Assembly (NCBI GenBank): GCA_003168255.1
Contig: PMSU01000020.1
Span: 1 to 64,000 of the forward strand
DNA from: Actinomycetota bacterium
Lineage (GTDB): Bacteria; Actinomycetota; Actinomycetes; Streptosporangiales; Streptosporangiaceae
Length of the DNA stretch: 64,000 nt
Direction of reading: 5' to 3'
Positions 10,273 through 18,082 of the stretch are shown here, piece after piece. The position numbers and the translations under genes were made by a program. The stretch's first letter is position 1, and each line of letters starts with the position of its first letter. The notes under the pieces are model-generated. The model was not told where the DNA came from. It did no database searches and saw only the letters and a list, made by a program, of their open reading frames with translations.

Positions 10273-10293
10273 GCGGACCTCCCGAAACTCCTG

Positions 10294-10309
10294 GATTCCG
10301 AACGGAATC
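10294..10309. promoter_or_regulatory. 16-bp palindrome GATTCCG-AA-CGGAATC in the whiB leader
   Basis: 7+7 bp perfect inverted repeat 21 bp upstream of the whiB-like ATG. Confidence 0.4.
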
Positions 10310-10575
10310 GGAACTCCCATTTGCCCAAAGCTCAGCGAAGTACTCCTCCCCTCTTCTCTTTCCGGGCTGGTAGCTGTCTTCGGGCCAGGACGCAACACTC
10401 CTGTTCGGGGCCCGGACCTCATGGCCGGGGATGAAACAGCTGCGCCCGGGTAGCGCTGTCTCACCGCACGAACGCGCTCGGCTCGCCGTGCTAACCCGTG
10501 GCGATGAAGGACGGAGGCGCTGACGTCGATCACGAGGCGGACCGTCCGGTCGGAAACCGCCGCGCAAGTTGACAT

Positions 10576-10599
10576 GTTTATTTCCGGCAGAGCGGGAAC
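10576..10599 (+). promoter_or_regulatory. SigB/F-type promoter-like motif GTTT-N14-GGGAAC upstream of the sigma gene
   Basis: Direct read GTTTATTTCCGGCAGAGCGGGAAC; about 45 nt before the ATG. Confidence 0.5.
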
Positions 10600-10642
10600 C
10601 ACCTCTCGCGTCAGTACGCACGACCCGCCGGTTTCCCGGGAG

Positions 10643-11488
10643 ATGACCATGATCGTGACGACAGCCCCGCAGCTGGGTTTCCGGCCCGCAGATGACCTCG
10701 GCGACCTCGACGACCTCGAGCTGCTCGGGGTAATGCGGTCGCTGCCCCAGCAGAGCGATCGCCGCGCGGCAGCCTGCGACATCCTCGTCGGCCGGTACAA
10801 GAATCTGGTCCGGTCCTGCGTCCGCCGGTACATGGACAGCCCAGAGCCGACCGAGGATCTGATGCAGGTCGGATACGTCGGGCTGCTGAAGGCGATCAAC
10901 AACTTCGACCCGGTCGTGGGCAGCAGCCTCACCGTCTATGCGCAGCCATGCATCAGCGGCGAGATCAAGAGGCACTTCCGCGACAAGCGCTGGCAGGTTC
11001 ACGTCCGCCGGGCTGCCCAGGAACTGCTGCTGGAGGTCCGGAAGGCGTCTGAGGTGCTGACCCACCGGCTTGGCAGGAATCCCGCGGATCCCGAGCTCGC
11101 GCAGTTTCTCGGGGTTACCGAGAGCGAACTGCTCGAAGCGCGCCGCGCGGACGTCATGTTCCACGTCTACTCGCTGGACGCGCCGCTGTCAGAGCGGGAG
11201 GACAGCGCCGATCTCGCCGACCTACTCGGCGCCGAGGACCCTGAGGTACAGCACACGATCGACATGGAAGCCGTCACGGCGCACTGGAAGGAACTGCCGG
11301 CTCGCGAGCAGCGCATCCTGCTGCTGCGCTTCTACGGCAACCTGACCCAGGCCGAGATAGGCGAGCGCCTCGGCATATCCCAGATGCACGTCTCGCGGCT
11401 GCTGGCCCGGGCACTTAGCTATCTCCGGCAGTGCCTGGCTGGCTGCGAAGAGCAGGCTGCGGGTGAAAATGCAGCCATTGCGAGATGA
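10643..11488 (+). CDS. RNA polymerase sigma factor, SigB/SigF/SigG subfamily
   Basis: TEDLMQVGYVGLLKAINNFDPVVGSSLTVYAQPCISGEIKRHFRDKRWQVHVRR (region 2); LPAREQRILLLRFYGNLTQAEIGERLGISQMHVSRLLARAL (region 4). Confidence 0.93.
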   Translation: MTMIVTTAPQLGFRPADDLGDLDDLELLGVMRSLPQQSDRRAAACDILVGRYKNLVRSCVRRYMDSPEPTEDLMQVGYVGLLKAINNFDPVVGSSLTVYAQPCISGEIKRHFRDKRWQVHVRRAAQELLLEVRKASEVLTHRLGRNPADPELAQFLGVTESELLEARRADVMFHVYSLDAPLSEREDSADLADLLGAEDPEVQHTIDMEAVTAHWKELPAREQRILLLRFYGNLTQAEIGERLGISQMHVSRLLARALSYLRQCLAGCEEQAAGENAAIAR

Positions 11489-11588
11489 GAGCCGCGGCCG
11501 GCCGCACTCGCCGACACCACGGCGAAGGGATGACCATGAAAACCGCCACCGGACTTACCCTGCTGCGTCGGCCAAGCCTTGCCCGGAC

Positions 11589-11612
11589 GTTTGACATCGC
11601 CGTGCCGGGTAT
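11589..11612 (+). promoter_or_regulatory. SigB/F-type promoter-like motif GTTT-N14-GGGTAT
   Basis: Direct read GTTTGACATCGCCGTGCCGGGTAT, 29 nt upstream of a small membrane protein start. Confidence 0.55.
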
Positions 11613-11641
11613 GAGAACCGGCAAGGAAAGGAGAATCTACG

Positions 11642-11800
11642 ATGGGCCTCATACTGGTAGTCCTGCTCCTGGCGCTACTCCTGGGCAGTCTTGGTTTCGC
11701 CCTGCACGTGCTGTGGGTCATCGCCGCCATCGTGTTCGTTGGCTGGCTGATCGGGTTCGGGATCCGGATGGGCGAAGGAAGCCGCTGGTACCGCTGGTAG
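11642..11800 (+). CDS. small (52 aa) hydrophobic membrane protein ending in WYRW
   Basis: Translation MGLILVVLLLALLLGSLGFALHVLWVIAAIVFVGWLIGFGIRMGEGSRWYRW*; good RBS (AAGGAAAGGAG); paralog at 17619-17792; below the ORF-track cutoff. Confidence 0.8.
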   Translation: MGLILVVLLLALLLGSLGFALHVLWVIAAIVFVGWLIGFGIRMGEGSRWYRW

Positions 11801-11870
11801 CCCGGACCGCGTGCCGATGTAGGGGATACCGGCGCATACGATGAGATCTCGGTAATTAGGGGGGTCCGTC

Positions 11871-12134
11871 ATGGTTTTCGTGGTCTTCGCGTGGCTGGTG
11901 ATCGGCCTGGTAGTCGGCGGTCTAGGCCGGCTTCTGATCCCGGGGCGCAATCGCATCGGCCTCATACTCACCATCCTGATCGGCGTCGTGGGAGCGGTGG
12001 CAGGCGGATCCGTTACCCGAGCCATGACAGGTGCGGGGCATGGGGTCATATCGTTTGTCGTCTCTCTGGTAATCGCTGCCGTGCTCGTCGCCCTGATCAG
12101 CGGGCCCCGGCGCTTGGGCAGGTACCGCAGGTAG
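11871..12134 (+). CDS. GlsB/YeaQ/YmgE-family stress-response membrane protein
   Basis: WLVIGLVVGGLGRLLIPGRNRIGLILTILIGVVGAVAGG, transglycosylase-associated family. Confidence 0.85.
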   Translation: MVFVVFAWLVIGLVVGGLGRLLIPGRNRIGLILTILIGVVGAVAGGSVTRAMTGAGHGVISFVVSLVIAAVLVALISGPRRLGRYRR

Positions 12135-12146
12135 GAAGCTTCCTGA

Positions 12147-12596
12147 TCAGGCTGGTTCGCTGGGCTGCTGAACCGGCGCCACTTCCTGCTGGGTGCTTGC
12201 CGGCGACACGGCTGGCGCGGCATCCAGATTGCGATGGCGGCGCGCGGTCATCCGCAATTGTATGATCCGGCCGGTCCCCGGGATGATGACCAGCAGCGCC
12301 CCGGCGACCGCGGCAAGCAGCAGGGCGACGCCGAGCGGCAAGTGTCCGTGCACGCCGAAGTAGCTGATGTCCGCTCGCTGCTCGTTCTCCAGGATGAATA
12401 CCAGCAGAAGCAGCAGGACCACTGCGGAAAGAGCAAGCCCGACCCACAGGCCGCCCACCCTGGTGCGACGTACTACATGCTGCGCCCGCACAGCGGGCGC
12501 CGCTGCGGCCGCAGGCGCCACAGGTTGCACTGGGGGCGTCGCGGCCTGATCGGCCACGGGCTGCACCGGCCCGTCGGCATCGCGTTGTGACATCAT
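12147..12596 (-). CDS. LapA-domain (DUF1049) membrane protein
   Basis: LLLLVFILENEQRADISYFGVHGHLPLGVALLLAAVAGALLV. Confidence 0.8.
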   Translation of the reverse strand: MMSQRDADGPVQPVADQAATPPVQPVAPAAAAAPAVRAQHVVRRTRVGGLWVGLALSAVVLLLLLVFILENEQRADISYFGVHGHLPLGVALLLAAVAGALLVIIPGTGRIIQLRMTARRHRNLDAAPAVSPASTQQEVAPVQQPSEPA

Positions 12597-12871
12597 CGAT
12601 CCACTCCCTCCGCTTACCGGTGGCTAGGCCCATTCCGCCTGCCGGTGCACGCACCTCTACCCGCTCAGGCAGCCTCGGAACACGTGGCGTAACTACATTT
12701 AAAGCCTAGGGGTTCACGGCAGGTACATCCCCGATCGACACCCGGTCACAGTCCCTGCGCCATCGGTCCGGCACGTTTGGGCCTTGCCCGTCAGGGCAGT
12801 CGAAAGTAGCCCCGGTAGGTCGGGCAAGCCTGGCGGTGCCGCTTTAAAAACCGGCGCAGCCAGCATCGACC

Positions 12872-13150
12872 TTGCGCACTGCCGAAGACGAGCGGATCGA
12901 TGCTGAGGCGAAGCTCCGCGACGCGGTCCGCGACGCCCTTGGTGACCAGGCAGACAGCGTGCAGGTGCATGCGGTCCTCGGTCTGGCCGGCCGGAAGATC
13001 GTGGAGATCGCGCACAAGGTCAACGCCCAGCTCATCGTCCTGGCTACCCGCGGAAGCACGTCTATGCTGCTGGGCACTGTGAGCCTGTACGTGCTGCGCA
13101 AGGCGCCATGCCCGGTCCTCGTCGTCTCGGCCGGTCATGTACCTGGCTGA
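12872..13150 (+). CDS. universal stress protein-like, C-terminal half only (N-terminally truncated)
   Basis: GRKIVEIAHKVNAQLIVLATRGSTSMLLGTVSLYVLRKAPCPVLVVSAG matches the USP C-terminus; no USP N-terminus readable upstream. Confidence 0.6.
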   Translation: MRTAEDERIDAEAKLRDAVRDALGDQADSVQVHAVLGLAGRKIVEIAHKVNAQLIVLATRGSTSMLLGTVSLYVLRKAPCPVLVVSAGHVPG

Positions 13151-15075
13151 CCAGCCTGCAGGGCGAGCATGGTCAAGTCGTCACGGAATTCATTCCGGCA
13201 GAAGTCCTGGACCAGTTCCCTGACACGGGACACCAGCACCGCGGGGGGTTCGCCGGCCAGCGCGGCCAGCTCGTCGGTGAGCCGGTCTTCGAAGTAGACC
13301 ATGTCCGGGCCGCACGCGCTTGTCAGCCCGTCGGTGAAGAGAAACAGTACGTCGCCGGGTTCCAGGATTAGCTCCTGAACCGCGGGCTCTGCATCGGGAA
13401 AGATCCCTAGCGGGAGCCCCCCGCCCTGCAGGGTCCGGATCCGCCCGTCGGGCCTCATCAACAGGGCTGCCGGATGACCGGCGCTGCCGAGCGCGATTCG
13501 CAGGACACGGCCCCGCCATTCCAGATGGGCAACAGCCGCGGTGACGAACCGGCCGCCGAACTCCTCGGCCAGCATGATCTCGTTCGTGCCCTGGAGCACG
13601 GCCGCTGGATCAGCATGCAGGTGCGCCAGCGCCCGGATTGAGTGCCGCGCCGCTGCGGTCACGGCCGCGGCGTCCTCGCCTTTCCCGCAGACGTCACCGA
13701 TCGCGATCCCCCAGCCGTGGGCGGCCGGATAGACATCGTAGAAGTCCCCGCCGACTTCCTCGTCGGCTGTGGCGGCAATGTGCACGGCCGCTATCTGGGT
13801 ACCGGGAATCTGCCTCACCTGCCGTGGCAGCAAACTGGCCTGCAGCGCATCGGCGACCTCGCTGCGGTGACGGAACAGGCGGTCGATCCTGATCGCCAGC
13901 GCGAGCTGCTCCCCCAGCTCCTCCACCAGGCCGACGTCGGCCATGACGAAGTGTCCCTGGCCCGCCTGCCTGGCAAGCGTCAGCACTCCATAGCTGCGCT
14001 CTCCGTCGGAGATCGGAACGCACAACAGGGATGTCGCGCCAAGAACCATGAGCAGCGGGACGCCATCAGGACGGTCACCAAGGACGCGAGGATCCTCGGC
14101 GTGAGCAACCAGCATCGCGCTGCCCGACTCATGCACCTGTACCGGTGCCGAACCCGGCTGCGGGTCTTCGGCAGCCACCACCCCGGCCAGTTCCTCCGCC
14201 TGCTGGGTCTCCGGTCCGGTCACCATCTGCCGCCGAAGCCGCTCGCCACGCTCCACATCGATGATGACCCAGGCGCTGAGTTCCCGCGATAGCAGCCGGG
14301 CGTACTGCTGTAGCGCCACCTGCTCGCTGTAGGTAACGTTCTCCAGCAGGATCCTGGTAGCCGCGATCACCAGGTCAAGCCGCCGGGTGATCGCCCGGAC
14401 CGCCCCGGCCGCCTGATCGCCGTGCTGCCCGGCCTTCTCGCCCTCTCCTGCGCCCCCCGCCCCGGCTCCGGTCGGAGCCGGCCCGCGCGACCCGGCCGGA
14501 GCCGGCCCGCGCGACCCGCGCGACCCGACCGCCACCATCAGCTGGCCCGCGTCCCCCCTGGTGCTAACCGGCCGCACGGTGAGCGCGCAGTCCGCCGGGC
14601 CCGCCCTCGCAAGCAGGCGGCAGCGTATCTGCTGGGTCTCGCCGGTGCGGAGCGCGGCCGCCAGCTGCGTCTGCACGGTAGCCCTGGCCGACAAATCGAC
14701 GAAGGCCGTGAATAGCTTGCCCGTCGCGTAGCCCGGGCCTGAGCCAAGAAGGGTACCGGCTGCCGTATTGACGCGCCGGACCGTCCCGTCGCGGCCAAGC
14801 AGGAACAACGGAACAGGCACCTGCTGGAATACCGCATGCAGGAGCCGCCGCTCAGCGTGCATGGCGCCAGTTGGGTCACCCTGCTCTACCCCTGTACCTG
14901 CCCGGGCTGCCGCGCCCAACGCGTCGAGTGCCGCGTCAAGCTCGGTGAGCGCGGCCTGCAGCAGCGGCCGGAGCTCCGCACCCTGGAGCGTCGCAGCCTG
15001 CCGAAGCGCATCGCCTCGCGCCCTCAGGGCTGCGATTTCGTTTCCCGGTGCGTCCAGATTCGGAGACTGCTCCAT
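13135..15075 (-). CDS. PAS-GAF-SpoIIE (PP2C) protein serine phosphatase
   Basis: PAS region LFLLGRDGTVRRVNTAAGTLLG; GAF; SpoIIE GGDFYDVYPAAHGWGIAIGDVCGKGEDAA..LFLFTDGLTSA. Confidence 0.9.
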   Translation of the reverse strand: MEQSPNLDAPGNEIAALRARGDALRQAATLQGAELRPLLQAALTELDAALDALGAAARAGTGVEQGDPTGAMHAERRLLHAVFQQVPVPLFLLGRDGTVRRVNTAAGTLLGSGPGYATGKLFTAFVDLSARATVQTQLAAALRTGETQQIRCRLLARAGPADCALTVRPVSTRGDAGQLMVAVGSRGSRGPAPAGSRGPAPTGAGAGGAGEGEKAGQHGDQAAGAVRAITRRLDLVIAATRILLENVTYSEQVALQQYARLLSRELSAWVIIDVERGERLRRQMVTGPETQQAEELAGVVAAEDPQPGSAPVQVHESGSAMLVAHAEDPRVLGDRPDGVPLLMVLGATSLLCVPISDGERSYGVLTLARQAGQGHFVMADVGLVEELGEQLALAIRIDRLFRHRSEVADALQASLLPRQVRQIPGTQIAAVHIAATADEEVGGDFYDVYPAAHGWGIAIGDVCGKGEDAAAVTAAARHSIRALAHLHADPAAVLQGTNEIMLAEEFGGRFVTAAVAHLEWRGRVLRIALGSAGHPAALLMRPDGRIRTLQGGGLPLGIFPDAEPAVQELILEPGDVLFLFTDGLTSACGPDMVYFEDRLTDELAALAGEPPAVLVSRVRELVQDFCRNEFRDDLTMLALQAGQPGT

Positions 15076-15142
15076 CACAACCTTGGTCTGCATATGTCGC
15101 TAGCGGCGTCCTGGCTCGCGACGAATCGGTCCCGCCGCCAGG

Positions 15143-15910
15143 TCAGGTAGCCGACGGTGGTTTCAAGCTATCGGTCCCGCCGGACGTGACGATCTTTCTG
15201 GCGATGTCAGCGACCCTTATGTTGCGTTGCTGGGAGGCCTTCCGCAGCCACTGGAGGGCCTCCTCAGCAGTGCAGCCAAATGCTTGCATCAGCATGCCCT
15301 TGGCCTGGTCCACGAACTCCCGGGACTCGGCCCCGGCACGCAGTTGCAGCGCGGTCCGTTGGGCGTCGCCGTAGTCTGCCGCGTTGCCCACAACCGTGTC
15401 GCCGAAGGCGATGAGAAGCTCGGCCAGCTCAAGCTGGCTGGATTCCAGTAGCCGCGGGCGCGCGCCGAACAGCGAGAGCGTCACGGCCTCAGCACCATGC
15501 CGGGAGGCTAGGGTGACCGAGCAGCGTACGCCGCGGCGCAGGGCCGCGCTCGCGTACTCCGGCCAGCGGGTTTCCTCCAGCGTGTCGGGGCAGCTGACCG
15601 GCCCGCCGTCGGCAAGTGCCTCAAGCACCGGCCCGCGGCCGGCGCTGAGCTGCATTTCGATCAGCTCCGGGAGATCTGGATGGCTGGCCACCAGCACCAC
15701 CGGCTCCCCGTCCCGCCACATCCCGGCCGTAGCGCCCGAGCACGCTCGTACCTGACGGGTCGCGAGGACCACCAGCTGGTTCAGCGACCGCGGCTCCGAG
15801 GCATTCGCGACGCTCAACAGCTCGGCTGTCTCGTGTGCCAGATCCGAACCGGGCATCGTCACCTCCACGGCCGCCCCTTTGCCACGATCGCAGACCGTAG
15901 CATTCCACAC
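15143..15910 (-). CDS. GAF and ANTAR domain-containing protein
   Basis: GAF-like N-terminus; C-terminal ANTAR QLRAGAESREFVDQAKGMLMQAFGCTAEEALQWLRKASQQRNIRVADIARKIV. Confidence 0.88.
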   Translation of the reverse strand: MWNATVCDRGKGAAVEVTMPGSDLAHETAELLSVANASEPRSLNQLVVLATRQVRACSGATAGMWRDGEPVVLVASHPDLPELIEMQLSAGRGPVLEALADGGPVSCPDTLEETRWPEYASAALRRGVRCSVTLASRHGAEAVTLSLFGARPRLLESSQLELAELLIAFGDTVVGNAADYGDAQRTALQLRAGAESREFVDQAKGMLMQAFGCTAEEALQWLRKASQQRNIRVADIARKIVTSGGTDSLKPPSAT

Positions 15911-15912
15911 AT

Positions 15913-16395
15913 TCAGGATGCCGGGGCGCCGGCAGCATCCCCCTGGCCGGCACCGTCCTCCTGGCCCGTCCCGGCACGCCCGGCGGCGACCGCTTTATCG
16001 ACGGTGTCGTAGAGCGGCAGCCGGTCAGCGAGCCCAGTGATCCAGAGCGACTTCGTATAGCGGTACCGCGCACCTGCCAGGGACAGCGTTCCGCCGGCCG
16101 CCAGCAGGCCCTTCCAGTGACCGACGATCACAGCCAGGGCACTGGTGTCCATGAAGTCGACAGCCGACAGGTCGAGCACTATGCGGTCGTGCTCCTCGCG
16201 GGCCATCGTCAGGTATTCGTCGAACTGACGGCCCGTCACGACATCAAGATCCCCGCGTACCTCGACGATCATGCTGTCGCCTCGGCGCTGAGACGAGAGC
16301 TGAAGCCCTTCCACCCGCGCTCCAGGATGTCGGTCTAGCCGGAAGATAGCGTGGCTCAATCGTATGACCATCCGTTGTTCGCGCGAGAGTGGCAT
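15913..16395 (-). CDS. STAS-domain anti-sigma factor antagonist
   Basis: VEVRGDLDVVTGRQFDEYL..RIVLDLSAVDFMDTSALAVIVGHWKGLLAAGGTLSLAG. Confidence 0.9.
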   Translation of the reverse strand: MPLSREQRMVIRLSHAIFRLDRHPGARVEGLQLSSQRRGDSMIVEVRGDLDVVTGRQFDEYLTMAREEHDRIVLDLSAVDFMDTSALAVIVGHWKGLLAAGGTLSLAGARYRYTKSLWITGLADRLPLYDTVDKAVAAGRAGTGQEDGAGQGDAAGAPAS

Positions 16396-16492
16396 GATCG
16401 GGCTTTCTCGGGGAACCTAGCGGCGGATGAGTTGTATATCCCAGCTAGCCGCCTGCCGCGGGCATAGCCGGGCCGAGGGGTGACGATGGACG

Positions 16493-17419
16493 ATGGCTGC
16501 GGCTAGCCATGCGATGAGCCATCACGCGCTGTTCTACCGCGATCAGCGCGAGTACCTGGCGTGTATCGCCGACTTCGCCCGGGCGAGGCTGGCAAGCGGC
16601 GAGCCGGTCCTCATCGCCGTACCAGGACGCAGGGTCCACCTGGTGCGTGCGCAGTTGGGCGAGGACTCCCGGCACGTGACCTACGCCGACATGGCCGAGA
16701 CGGGCCGCAACCCGGCGCGGATAATTCCGGAGGTCAGGGAGTTCGTCGATCACCATCCCGGGCAGCGGGTCCATATCATCGGTGAGCCAGTCTGGCCCGG
16801 GCGGTCGGCCGCGGAGCTGTGCGAGGCGAGAAAGCACGAGGCGTTGGTCAACCTGGCATTTGCCCACACGGCAGCCAGCATCCTGTGTTTGTACGCCGAC
16901 GGACTGGCGCGCCCCGTTATCGGCGGAGCCCGGCGCACCCACCCGGCGATTCTCTGCGACGGGCTAGTGACGGACAGTGCCAACTACGCCGGGGCGGATG
17001 GCATGCCGGCCGAATGCGAGCGGCCGCTGCCGAGCGCGCCTGCGCATGCCGAGTCCCTCAGCTACCGCACCGACCTGCGGCCGATGCGACGCCTAGTGGC
17101 GCATCATGCCCGCCGCGGCGGCCTATCCGACGACCGCACCGCCAGTCTGGTACTGGCAGCCAGCGAGATCACCGCGAATACGCTGCGCCATACCAGCGCT
17201 GGTGGCACACTGCACGTCTGGCGCACCCGACTCGAGATCCTCTGCCAGGTGCAGGACCAGGGCTGGATCGTCGATCCACTGGCCGGGCGCAGGCGCCGTC
17301 CCGCTGCCGAGCCCGGGCACGGCCTCTGGGTAGTCAACCAGGTGTGCGACCTAGTGGAGCTAAGAACCGGACAGGCTGGAACCACCGTGCGCCTGCATAT
17401 GCGCCTTCCCCGGGCCTAG
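16493..17419 (+). CDS. RsbA-like anti-sigma regulatory protein (MEDS + HATPase)
   Basis: MEDS HHALFYRDQREYLACIADFARARLASGEPVLIAVP; HATPase ASEITANTLRHTSAGGTLHVW..GHGLWVVNQVCDLVELRTG; paralog at 28193. Confidence 0.88.
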   Translation: MAAASHAMSHHALFYRDQREYLACIADFARARLASGEPVLIAVPGRRVHLVRAQLGEDSRHVTYADMAETGRNPARIIPEVREFVDHHPGQRVHIIGEPVWPGRSAAELCEARKHEALVNLAFAHTAASILCLYADGLARPVIGGARRTHPAILCDGLVTDSANYAGADGMPAECERPLPSAPAHAESLSYRTDLRPMRRLVAHHARRGGLSDDRTASLVLAASEITANTLRHTSAGGTLHVWRTRLEILCQVQDQGWIVDPLAGRRRRPAAEPGHGLWVVNQVCDLVELRTGQAGTTVRLHMRLPRA

Positions 17420-17561
17420 GCCGACCAGCACACCTCCTGGCCGATCGCGCGCGATGCCAGCTGTACCTGCCGCCACACCTGGAAATCACCTGGTCAGTTC
17501 GCCGCCGGTTCGTCCCGCGCGAGCCGCCCGACGCTAAATCAGAGACTGGCGGCCATTTGCC

Positions 17562-17585
17562 GTTTAATCCGCCCGTAACGGGCAG
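17562..17585 (+). promoter_or_regulatory. SigB/F-type promoter-like motif GTTT-N14-GGGCAG (weaker -10)
   Basis: Same GTTT-N14-GGG spacing as at 11589 and 10576; 33 nt upstream of the paralogous small gene. Confidence 0.4.
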
Positions 17586-17618
17586 TAGGGACAACGGCTC
17601 AAGCGAAAGGAGCTTGCG

Positions 17619-17792
17619 ATGGTCCTCATTGTGGCGGTCCTACTGATCGCGCTCATCCTCGGTAGTATTGGTTTCGCTATTCACATCCTGTGGTGGATAG
17701 CTCTGGTGGTGCTGGTGTTGTGGCTGGTGGGATTTCTCTTCGGGGCGGCCGAGACGACGGGCAGCAGGCGCCGTCGCTGGTACAGGTGGTAG
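17619..17792 (+). CDS. small (57 aa) hydrophobic membrane protein ending in RWYRW
   Basis: MVLIVAVLLIALILGSIGFAIHILWWIALVVLVLWLVGFLFGAAETTGSRRRRWYRW*; RBS GAAAGGAG; paralog of 11642-11800. Confidence 0.8.
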   Translation: MVLIVAVLLIALILGSIGFAIHILWWIALVVLVLWLVGFLFGAAETTGSRRRRWYRW

Positions 17793-17894
17793 CAGGACGC
17801 GACCGCTGGGCGGCAGGACGCGACCGATTGGTCGCAAGGCACGACCGCTGGGGTCCGCAGGACTGATTTCCCGATGACCAGGCAGCGCACCCCC

Positions 17895-17923
17895 TTGAGC
17901 AGTCGCGCCGCAGGCGCTATCAT
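17895..17923 (+). promoter_or_regulatory. housekeeping-type promoter candidate TTGAGC-N17-TATCAT
   Basis: Direct read; 17-bp spacer; terminator follows about 60 bp later. Confidence 0.45.
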
Positions 17924-17947
17924 TTCGGCAACGGTGCTTATGACGCA

Positions 17948-17993
17948 GGCACACCCTTACGCCGTCATGGCGTAACGGAGGGTGTGCCTTTTT
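17948..17993 (+). terminator. Rho-independent terminator/attenuator-like hairpin
   Basis: GGCACACCCTTACGCC-GTCAT-GGCGTAACGGAGGGTGTGCC followed by TTTTT; 10+6 bp stem with a 4-nt bulge. Confidence 0.75.
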
Positions 17994-18082
17994 CTATGGC
18001 CGACCGCGGCACCCGTGCCGATGTGCCGGGCCGACACCTCCCAGTTACGCCGAAGTGCGGCTACTACTGAGGAGGCAGCGTG

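Noticed and set aside
10013-11164. 383-aa reverse-strand ORF across whiB and sigma genes
   Set aside because: Frame-shadow of the whiB gene plus antisense of the sigma gene; no domain of its own.
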